A DNA stretch of 13,103 bases from positions 1-13,103 of the forward strand of contig SKXS01000229.1 of assembly GCA_007128345.1 (NCBI GenBank). The letters run 5' to 3'. The DNA comes from Spirochaetia bacterium. GTDB taxonomy: Bacteria; Spirochaetota; Spirochaetia; PWKH01. Each line of letters opens with the position of its first letter. Position 1 is the stretch's first letter. A model generated the notes under the pieces. The model was not told where the DNA came from, searched no databases, and was given only the letters and a program-made list of their open reading frames with translations. Below are positions 1 through 6,109 of this stretch, in pieces. The position numbers were made by a program, and so were the translations under genes.

Positions 1-1
1 A

Positions 2-898
2 TACAAAAGCATACACCCGGACGGATTGCTTCTTTTCCAGTTTACCCACCCGGGCCAGTATGACGGACCATACGTCCAGTATAATGCTTCCTGCGGAGAC
101 AGCATACCGGAAGTCCTCTCAGACAGCGAAATCAGAGCTCTGCTTAGGAGGTTCATAGAATCAGCGGGGTTGCTGCGTAAAGCAGGCGCTGACGGGATAG
201 ACTTTAAGCTCAGCCACGGCTGCTTTGGCCGTGACATGATCTGTCCCGCCAATGTGCGGGATGACCAGTGGGGCGGAAGTTTTGAGAACAGGACCAGATT
301 TCTCCGGGATGCACTGGAAGAGCTGAGGAGCATCCATAGAAAAGGGGAGTTCATTATTGGTTCCAGGATTTCCATGTACGATGGGGTACGCGGTGGATGC
401 GGCACTGCTTCAGCAGATTCTCTATTGGAAGATCTCACAGAGATGAAGCGCATCATATCGCTCATGGCAGATCTTGGCGGGGACTACCTGAACGTGTCGG
501 CAGGAATTCCGGGCTGCACATCTGAGATGATACGACCTGCCAAGCGGTCAAAGTGGGTTATTCTGCAGCACTTCAGGTACTGTAGTGAAGCAAAACAGGC
601 TGCCCCTGGCATGCCCGTCATAGGCTCTGCGTATTCTATGCTCAGGGATCAGTCTGTTACGTTCGGCGCAGAGAACATACGGCGCGGAATCGTCGACTTT
701 ATTGGGTTAGGCAGGCAGGTCTTTGCTGATCCAATGTTTCCAAAAAAGGTGAGGAAGGGAGAACCCGTAGACTTCTGCAGGGCATGTCTCGGATGCTCAA
801 AGCTCATGAACAGTCAGCAGCATGACGGCTGTGTCGTATATGATTCGTACTATCGGATGATCATGAAAGCAATGGCGAGGGACAATCACATTGTCTGA
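2..898 (+). CDS. Old Yellow Enzyme-family NADH:flavin oxidoreductase with C-terminal Cys cluster (5' end cut by window)
   Basis: The frame is open to the window edge, so the TTG at 26 is not the start. About 90-100 N-terminal residues are probably missing, judged from where the QFTHPGQ segment lies in the family. Visible motifs of the FMN-binding TIM barrel (PF00724) are SHGCFGRD (about 212-235, the substrate/FMN His region), WGGSFENR (about 266-289) and FIGLGRQVFADP, the phosphate-binding end of the barrel. A cluster CRACLGC followed by 11 residues and another Cys (776-832) resembles the [4Fe-4S] ligand set of 2,4-dienoyl-CoA reductase and trimethylamine dehydrogenase. The protein ends only 21 residues later, so the C-terminal FAD/NAD(P) domain of those long enzymes is absent. 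It is the only plus-strand gene and converges on the IclR gene across 34 bp with no clear terminator. Substrate is unknown and a link to uronates is only positional. Family assignment is firm. Confidence 0.88.
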   Translation, partial: YKSIHPDGLLLFQFTHPGQYDGPYVQYNASCGDSIPEVLSDSEIRALLRRFIESAGLLRKAGADGIDFKLSHGCFGRDMICPANVRDDQWGGSFENRTRFLRDALEELRSIHRKGEFIIGSRISMYDGVRGGCGTASADSLLEDLTEMKRIISLMADLGGDYLNVSAGIPGCTSEMIRPAKRSKWVILQHFRYCSEAKQAAPGMPVIGSAYSMLRDQSVTFGAENIRRGIVDFIGLGRQVFADPMFPKKVRKGEPVDFCRACLGCSKLMNSQQHDGCVVYDSYYRMIMKAMARDNHIV

Positions 899-932
899 AA
901 GTGATGCATACACTATATCCTTTGCGGTTCAC

Positions 933-1694
933 TTATCCCTGGAACCGATACCCCATACGTTTTGAGAGGAGTGCCGTTGTCTCTGTTACATGGGCAACAA
1001 CCTTCTGCTCATCAATCTGGTCGAATGAGTCTCTGTCCCAGCTGGTGCTGACAGCTGCTATCACACGGCTGCGGTAGTCACGTACGGGGGCTGCGATGCA
1101 CCGGAAGCCGATGATGTCTTCTTCATTATCACAGCACCAGCCGCGCTGTCTGCTCAGCTCCATTTCCCTGAGGAACTGCCGCTTGTCGGTAATGGTGTGG
1201 GGAGTCCTGCGCTCGAGTGTATGCGCATACACATACTGCTCAAGGTCATGGGGCGAATAATCAAGCAGCAGCGACTTGCCCAAGGCCGTCGTGAACAGAG
1301 ACCGTCTCTGACCGATGATGGAATAGCTTCGCAAGGTGCTCACCCCGTCAACCCGGTCGATGTACACCACTTCACCGTCCATATTGGTGGCCAAAAACAC
1401 GATTTGCTTCACCTTCCTGGACAGGTCCACCAGAAGCGGATGGGCTTCTGTTTTCAGTTCAAGGCTGTTGAGATACAGGCTCGAAAGCTCAATGAACTTG
1501 AGCCCAATTTTGTACACCCCGTTTGAACCGGATTTCTCAATGTATCCCCGGGACATCATGGAATTGAGCAGCCGATGCACAGTACTGGCAGGGAGTGAGA
1601 GGTTCTTGGTAATCTCCTTGAGAGCCATGCCGTTGGATTCCGAGGAGAGTAGTTCAATAATATCAAATGCCCGATCAATGGACTGCACTTTCAT
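933..1694 (-). CDS. IclR-family transcriptional regulator
   Basis: This 253-residue protein has the normal IclR length and order. A winged helix-turn-helix lies at about residues 5-70 (AFDIIELLSSESNGMALKEI, then LPASTVHRLLNSMMSRGYIE). An effector-binding GAF-like domain covers about 80-250 (HPLLVDLSRKV, VVYIDRVDG, FTTALGKSLLL). IclR proteins such as KdgR and its relatives commonly control pectin and uronate catabolism, sensing a pathway intermediate. It lies 47 bp downstream of dctM on the same strand, so it could be the last gene of the transporter operon. It also has a promoter-like sequence of its own (1703-1731) and no visible Shine-Dalgarno before the ATG. The ligand is inferred, not shown; a KDG-type intermediate would fit the neighbours. 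Confidence 0.9.
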   Translation of the reverse strand: MKVQSIDRAFDIIELLSSESNGMALKEITKNLSLPASTVHRLLNSMMSRGYIEKSGSNGVYKIGLKFIELSSLYLNSLELKTEAHPLLVDLSRKVKQIVFLATNMDGEVVYIDRVDGVSTLRSYSIIGQRRSLFTTALGKSLLLDYSPHDLEQYVYAHTLERRTPHTITDKRQFLREMELSRQRGWCCDNEEDIIGFRCIAAPVRDYRSRVIAAVSTSWDRDSFDQIDEQKVVAHVTETTALLSKRMGYRFQG

Positions 1695-1702
1695 ACGATG
1701 AC

Positions 1703-1731
1703 ACTATATGCATTCTCAGCATTTCATGCAA
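1703..1731 (-). promoter_or_regulatory. Candidate promoter of the IclR gene (possibly leaderless)
   Basis: On the minus strand TTGCAT (1726-1731) is separated by 17 bp from TATAGT (1703-1708, 5 of 6 matches to the sigma70 -10). The -10 ends only 8 bp before the ATG at 1694, so the expected transcription start falls at or next to the start codon. No Shine-Dalgarno sequence is visible. The -35 is weak (3 of 6). Confidence 0.4.
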
Positions 1732-1741
1732 GATGGAGAGT

Positions 1742-3040
1742 TCAGCCCATGAGCGCTTTCGGTATGTACATGGATAATTGCGGGACAAAAGTGACCAGAA
1801 GCAGCACAACGATCATGGTTACATAGAAGGGGAGCATAGCCTTAGTCGCCTTTTCTATGGATATCTTTCCGACGCTGCATCCGACAAAGAGTGCTGAGCC
1901 TACGGGGGGTGTGCACAATCCGATACCCAGGTTAAGCATGAGCATGATGCCGAACTGCACAGGATGCATGCCCAGGACGTTCACCACCACCGGAAAGAGG
2001 ATGGGGGTGGTAATCAATATAAGGGGAGCCATGTCCATGATCATTCCTAAAAAGATGAGCATAAGGTTGATGAGCAGCAGCAGGACTACAGGATTATGCG
2101 ATATAGTCAGAAGCAGCTCTGTAGCAAGCGCGGGAATCCGCAGCAGTGCAAGGAACCATCCAAAGGCGCTGGCTGCAGCGATGAGACTCATCACCATGGC
2201 CAGGGTCTTCAGTGACGAGTAGAGTATATCCAGGAATCTACGCAAGGGGATTTCCCTGTATACGAAGAAAGTGATGATAAATGCATAGATGCAGGCGATG
2301 GCAGCTGATTCCGTAGCGGTAAACACCCCGGAAATGACTCCGCCAATGATGATGACTGCGGTAAGAAGACCCAGGATCGCATCGCGGGTGATTTTTACAG
2401 CCTCACGAACGGTATATGTCTGCTCCTTCGGGTAGCTTCGCTTAATTGCCAGTATGTAGCTGATGACCATGAGGGCAATACCGAGGAGTATGCCGGGAAC
2501 GATGCCTCCTAAGAAGAGCCGCCCGATGGAGACACCTCCTGCGGCAAGCGAGTAGATGATCATATTGTGGCTCGGAGGAATAATGATTCCCTGGCATGCG
2601 CTGGATACGGTTACCGCGACGCAGTAGTCAGCGTCGTATCCCTTTTTCTTCATCATGGGGATCATGATGGTTCCAATGGAGGAGACGTCCGCAACGGCGG
2701 ATCCTGAAATTCCTCCGAAGAACATGCTCGCCAGAACGTTCACCTGGGCGAGACCGCCCCTAACCCTGCCGATCATCACGTTGGAGAAGAGTATGAGCCT
2801 GCGGGATATGCCTCCTTGCCCCATAATTTCTCCAGCCAGGATGAAGAAAGGGATAGCCAGCAGCGAGAAGGAGCGTACTCCCTGCACTAAGCGCTGGGTC
2901 ACGGCCATAAGCGGGACGTTCATGTACATAGCTGTGAATATTGACGCGATGGCTAGGGTGAATGTAATGGGCACTTTGAGAATGAGCAGCACCACGAAGG
3001 TGCCCAGCAGGATCGTTGTGGCAATGGTCGGATCAGGCAT
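1742..3040 (-). CDS. dctM: TRAP transporter large permease subunit DctM
   Basis: This is the integral membrane subunit that moves substrate with sodium or proton symport in tripartite TRAP transporters (PF06808). The 432-residue chain is hydrophobic throughout with about a dozen membrane segments. It carries family signatures GGISGSAVADVSSIG (about 109-123), IIIPPSHNM (about 152-160) and a late CTPPVGSALFVG. A first ATG at 3046 is possible, but AGGAGG abuts it directly and lies 6 bp before the ATG at 3040, so I chose 3040. The start overlaps the end of dctQ by 8 bp (ATGCCTGA), which suggests translational coupling. The substrate cannot be read from this subunit; a hexuronate is inferred from the neighbouring uxaCE-uxuB genes. 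Confidence 0.95.
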   Translation of the reverse strand: MPDPTIATTILLGTFVVLLILKVPITFTLAIASIFTAMYMNVPLMAVTQRLVQGVRSFSLLAIPFFILAGEIMGQGGISRRLILFSNVMIGRVRGGLAQVNVLASMFFGGISGSAVADVSSIGTIMIPMMKKKGYDADYCVAVTVSSACQGIIIPPSHNMIIYSLAAGGVSIGRLFLGGIVPGILLGIALMVISYILAIKRSYPKEQTYTVREAVKITRDAILGLLTAVIIIGGVISGVFTATESAAIACIYAFIITFFVYREIPLRRFLDILYSSLKTLAMVMSLIAAASAFGWFLALLRIPALATELLLTISHNPVVLLLLINLMLIFLGMIMDMAPLILITTPILFPVVVNVLGMHPVQFGIMLMLNLGIGLCTPPVGSALFVGCSVGKISIEKATKAMLPFYVTMIVVLLLVTFVPQLSMYIPKALMG

Positions 3041-3584
3041 GGGCATCCTCCTCGTGATCGTTGAATATCTTGTTCAGGCTGGAGTCCAGCTTGTCCTGTC
3101 CGATTAAGTCCATGAGCGAATCGTATGTAATCAGCACGCCTGCAACAGGCACAATCATGTAGAGATATCCTGACGGGAGACCGAGGGAGGGCATGACTGA
3201 CCGCATGGTGAACTGCACGAGGGTCCTTCCGTACACGATCATGATAATACCGACATACAGGGTGACGATATTTTCCAGTTTTCCCAGGATTATCCTGAAT
3301 GTATCAGGGATGGCATCAGGAATGATTTTCAAACTGATGTGGATTTTCTTCTTGACGCCGAGGGCGAAGGCAATGAAGGTGAACCATACCAGCAGAAGCA
3401 GTGCCACCTCTTCCGCCCAGGCGATACCGGTATTCAGTACATAGCGCATGAATACATTCACACCGACTACGATCACCATAAGGGCTACAAGCACCCTGGC
3501 GAACCACACTAGGGCGATAAATATATAGAAAAACCCCTTGCGGATGATCGTGTATACAGCCAGCAGGATATCTCGAAGAGTCAT
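3033..3584 (-). CDS. dctQ: TRAP transporter small permease subunit DctQ
   Basis: This 183-residue membrane protein has four predicted membrane segments, as usual for DctQ (PF04290). The family signature around the second and third segments is present: MRYVLNTGIAWAEEVALLLL, then a hydrophobic stretch ending GVKKKIHISL (about residues 47-85). DctQ pairs with DctM in the inner membrane and is needed for transport with the periplasmic binding protein. GGAGG lies 9 bp before the ATG. The gene starts 63 bp after dctP ends, and that gap contains a strong hairpin, so its expression may be set below that of dctP. The final codons overlap dctM. Confidence 0.93.
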   Translation of the reverse strand: MTLRDILLAVYTIIRKGFFYIFIALVWFARVLVALMVIVVGVNVFMRYVLNTGIAWAEEVALLLLVWFTFIAFALGVKKKIHISLKIIPDAIPDTFRIILGKLENIVTLYVGIIMIVYGRTLVQFTMRSVMPSLGLPSGYLYMIVPVAGVLITYDSLMDLIGQDKLDSSLNKIFNDHEEDAHA

Positions 3585-3613
3585 GATTTCAATCCTCCCT
3601 GGGGTAAGTGAAC

Positions 3614-3637
3614 GGGGAACCGGTATACCCGGTCCCC
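3614..3637 (-). promoter_or_regulatory. GC-rich stem-loop between dctP and dctQ
   Basis: A 24-base segment has arms GGGGAACCGG and CCGGTCCCC around the loop TATAC, giving nine base pairs with one bulged A. On the transcribed (minus) strand no U-run follows, so it is not a standard intrinsic terminator. It lies 10 bases past the dctP stop. A 3' stabilising hairpin or partial attenuator that raises dctP over dctQM would fit, as known between binding-protein and permease genes in other transporter operons. Confidence 0.55.
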
Positions 3638-3647
3638 CTAACTCATT

Positions 3648-4655
3648 CTACTTCACCGCTTGGATTCGTGCAATTACATCTTGTACATACGCCGGCTGAG
3701 CAGCATAGAGCGGCTCCATGGCTTTCTGGAAACCGGCAATTGCTTCAGGTGTCGGCATAGTGATGATATTGCCTGCATCCCGGATAATCTGTTCAGCTTC
3801 AGCTTCGAAGTCAGCCCACTTCTCTTTCTGGAAATCCATGGAGTCCCAGGCGGCCTGGCGGATGATTTCCTGGTCATCCTCCGAAAGTTTAGCCATGCTG
3901 ATGGAGCTGGCTACGGTGATCTCAGGCACCATTGTGTGGCCGTTCTGGGTGAAGTATTTTGCCACCTCGTAGTGACTCGTGCTGTAGTAGCTGGGCCAGT
4001 TGTTCTCGGCACCGTCAATTACCCCGGTCTGGAGAGCACTGTAGACGTCACCAAAGGGCATCGGGGTCGGTACCCCGCCCATCAGTTCAATAAGCCTCAT
4101 CATGAGGGGTGCTTCCTGGACGCGGATCTTCAGTCCGCGAACATCTTCAACGGTCTTGATTTCCCTCCGGGAGTTGTACAGGTTCCTGGCACCGGCATCA
4201 TAGAAGCAGAGACCTATGAAACCGGATTCGCTCTCTTCCAGGCTTGCAAGAAATTCCCTGCCGATTTCTCCTTCGAGCACCTGCCACATATGCTCACCGC
4301 TGCGATAGAGGAAGGGCATCTGGAGTGCGTCAAACTCAGGTACAAATGCCGACAACGGGGAGATGCTTACCCGGGTAAAATCAATTGCTCCGAACTGGAC
4401 CTGCTCAAGGACCGCCCGCTCCTCACCAAGCTGGCTGGAATGGTACACTTCGATCTTGATCCTGCCGTTTGTACGTTCCTCCACAAGCCTGGCAAACTCA
4501 TAGTTTCCCTGGGTAGTGGGGTAGTCCTGGGAGTGGGTTTCTGCAAGCCTGAGCACAATAGGTGCATCCGCAACGGCTTCTCTTCCGGCTGCCAGTACGC
4601 CTATAAGTGATCCAGCAAGCAGCAGCACCATACAAAATAGACCAATTTTTTTCAT
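3648..4655 (-). CDS. dctP: TRAP transporter solute-binding protein DctP, probable hexuronate binder
   Basis: This 335-residue periplasmic protein belongs to PF03480. A signal peptide covers about the first 23-29 residues (MKK, then a hydrophobic core LLLAGSLIGVLAA). There is no lipobox cysteine at the cleavage region, so it should be a soluble periplasmic protein of a diderm cell. The mature part has the DctP hallmarks: LKIRVQEAPLM with Arg178, which in the family pairs with the ligand carboxylate, and GVIDGAENNWPSYY (about 211-224), which lines the pocket. Many DctP proteins of this kind bind glucuronate or galacturonate, and the adjacent uxaC/uxaE/uxuB genes make that the likely ligand; this is inference. 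The start has AAGGAGG 8 bp upstream and a TATAAT promoter element beyond it. It may also report ligand to the sensor kinase encoded upstream. Confidence 0.95.
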   Translation of the reverse strand: MKKIGLFCMVLLLAGSLIGVLAAGREAVADAPIVLRLAETHSQDYPTTQGNYEFARLVEERTNGRIKIEVYHSSQLGEERAVLEQVQFGAIDFTRVSISPLSAFVPEFDALQMPFLYRSGEHMWQVLEGEIGREFLASLEESESGFIGLCFYDAGARNLYNSRREIKTVEDVRGLKIRVQEAPLMMRLIELMGGVPTPMPFGDVYSALQTGVIDGAENNWPSYYSTSHYEVAKYFTQNGHTMVPEITVASSISMAKLSEDDQEIIRQAAWDSMDFQKEKWADFEAEAEQIIRDAGNIITMPTPEAIAGFQKAMEPLYAAQPAYVQDVIARIQAVK

Positions 4656-4686
4656 ATTTCTTACCTCCTTAGATTCTGCATAGATA

Positions 4687-4715
4687 ATTATAGGAGGGTA
4701 ATATGCATCTGTATC
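4687..4715 (-). promoter_or_regulatory. Candidate dctP promoter
   Basis: A perfect TATAAT (4687-4692, minus strand) lies about 32 bp before the dctP ATG, giving a leader of roughly 25 bases that holds the strong Shine-Dalgarno. At 17-bp spacing the -35 is GATACA (4710-4715), a poor match, which suggests that an activator is needed. Confidence 0.55.
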
Positions 4716-4721
4716 TACAGA
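4708..4721. promoter_or_regulatory. 14-bp palindrome overlapping the dctP -35 region
   Basis: TCTGTATCTACAGA is a perfect inverted repeat with 6-bp arms and a 2-bp centre. It covers the predicted -35 hexamer, a position suited to a repressor. The IclR, DeoR or another regulator could bind here; none can be assigned from sequence. Confidence 0.4.
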
Positions 4722-4748
4722 AAATTGCTCATCGGCATGATGAAATTG
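4722..4748 (-). promoter_or_regulatory. 21-bp-spaced direct repeats, candidate site for the AraC-type response regulator
   Basis: CAATTT occurs at 4722-4727 and 4743-4748 on the minus strand, exactly 21 bp apart (two helical turns) and just upstream of the -35. AraC-family activators typically bind direct repeats with this spacing next to the -35. Only the 6-bp core is shared, so the support is modest. Confidence 0.3.
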
Positions 4749-4773
4749 TCTCTCCCTTAAATTCAGAGCAATT
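4723..4773. repeat. 8-bp inverted repeat upstream of dctP
   Basis: AATTGCTC (4723-4730) and GAGCAATT (4766-4773) are exact inverted copies 43 bp apart, about four helical turns. The proximal arm overlaps the direct-repeat element. This could be a paired protein site or the base of an RNA stem at the end of the regulator transcript. There is no U-run of terminator type. Confidence 0.35.
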
Positions 4774-4804
4774 GAGAAGAAAACAGGGCAGCAAAATATT
4801 GCGA

Positions 4805-6109
4805 TTACTGGATTTTTTTTGTCACCCGTCTGTATTCTGAGGGAGTAACTCCTTCAAGCCTGTGGAATACCCGAGAAAAATAGTTTGAATCCACATACCC
4901 GACTTCAGCGCTTACTTCTTTGATGGAGTAGTTCTGGTAGGTAAGGAGTGCCTTTGCCTTGCTGATACGCAGATGCGTCACATAGTCTCTGAAGGTCATG
5001 CCGACGCATTCTTTGAACAGCCTGCAGAAGTAGAATGAGGAGAGGTGTACCCGCTCGGAGACTGCTTCCAGGGTAAGATCTTCAGAGAAGTGTTCAGTAA
5101 TGTACCTGCATGTATCCTCCATAATATCCCGGTGATGACTTGAGGGAGCATCCAGTGTCGTATCTTCCGCTTGGTGCAGCAGGAACCCTTCGACTGCTGC
5201 AAAGGGAATGCAGGAGTCCGAGGTCCCGCCGCTGCGCACAGCTTTTTCAGCCTGGATGAAGGACTGCTGGGCTTCGATAAAGTTACTGAACACGCTGCCG
5301 GTCCCTACCCTGAGAGTGAGTGAGCATGCTTTTCGGACCCGTTCAACTGATTTTGCCAGTATGCTGGTGAAATCTTCAGGGAATGAATGATCAGAGCACA
5401 AAAAGTAGATAATGACAGGGTTTGTCTCTTCACAGGTAAGCATCTTCAAGGGATATTCTTTCAACTGCCTGCGAAGCCCGCTGACGCACCGTGAGGTTAG
5501 TGTCTGCCGCTGGTTTTCAGAGGTAACCCGCATGGGATATGTGGAAAAATCAATCAGCATCACCCCAGCCATGCCGCAGCTGAAGGGTATGTCCAGCAGC
5601 CCCAAGGTCCTCTGGATCCGCTTTAGCGAGGCATCCCCCAGGGCTAGGGCATGCACCAGATCCTCGGAGAGGCATTGATACGCCTCATTGAGTTTCTGTT
5701 CCTGCTTCCGCTGATCAGATTCCCTGGTACGTTCCTCCTCAATTTCCCTGCAGATGCGGTCAGTCACCTCAAGTACCCGCTCTTCAGAGGCAGGTTTGAT
5801 GATGAAGTCTTCCACCCCCAGCTTGATTGCTTCGTGGACATGGTCAAAGTAGTTGTATGCAGTGAGGAATACAATTCTTGTGGGATTTCCCGATTCGCGG
5901 ATCCTTCGAGCCGCCTCAAGCCCGCTTATTCCCGGCATCTTGATGTCGAGCAGGAGAATCTCCGGCTTGACGATGCGCATAAGCTCGAGGACCTCCTTGC
6001 CGTTGGCTGCTTCAATAATCTCATCGACAGAGGCAGTTCCCCGTGTAATGATATATCTGAGCGCTTTGCGTTCAATCTGTTCGTCATCAGCAATCATCAG
6101 CCGGATCAT
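4805..6109 (-). CDS. YesN-like response regulator (REC + AraC-type DNA-binding domain)
   Basis: This is a 434-residue two-component response regulator. The receiver domain fills residues 1-120, with acidic residues Asp8/Asp9, phosphoacceptor Asp55 (ILLLDIKMPG), Thr83 and Lys105 (FIIKPAS) all in place. A middle region of about 200 residues without a clear signature follows, as is usual for YesN-type proteins. The C-terminal AraC-type double helix-turn-helix runs from about 335 to 430 (LTLEAVSERVHLSSFYFCRL, then IKEVSAEVGYVDSNYFSRVF). The ATG overlaps the kinase stop as ATGA, with GGAGG upstream, so the pair is translationally coupled. Phosphorylation by the adjacent YesM-type kinase should enable DNA binding. 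The 149-bp region before dctP is the nearest likely target. Confidence 0.95.
   Translation of the reverse strand: MIRLMIADDEQIERKALRYIITRGTASVDEIIEAANGKEVLELMRIVKPEILLLDIKMPGISGLEAARRIRESGNPTRIVFLTAYNYFDHVHEAIKLGVEDFIIKPASEERVLEVTDRICREIEEERTRESDQRKQEQKLNEAYQCLSEDLVHALALGDASLKRIQRTLGLLDIPFSCGMAGVMLIDFSTYPMRVTSENQRQTLTSRCVSGLRRQLKEYPLKMLTCEETNPVIIYFLCSDHSFPEDFTSILAKSVERVRKACSLTLRVGTGSVFSNFIEAQQSFIQAEKAVRSGGTSDSCIPFAAVEGFLLHQAEDTTLDAPSSHHRDIMEDTCRYITEHFSEDLTLEAVSERVHLSSFYFCRLFKECVGMTFRDYVTHLRISKAKALLTYQNYSIKEVSAEVGYVDSNYFSRVFHRLEGVTPSEYRRVTKKIQ

Noticed and set aside
899..932. Bidirectional terminator between the flavin oxidoreductase and IclR genes
   Set aside because: Only a 6-bp AAGTGA/TCACTT inverted repeat with a 24-base loop is present and there is no T-run, so I do not call a terminator.
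3660..4610. Plus-strand open frame of 316 codons opposite dctP
   Set aside because: It is fully antisense to a well-supported dctP with signal peptide and family motifs. Its translation has no recognisable domain and there is no ribosome site.
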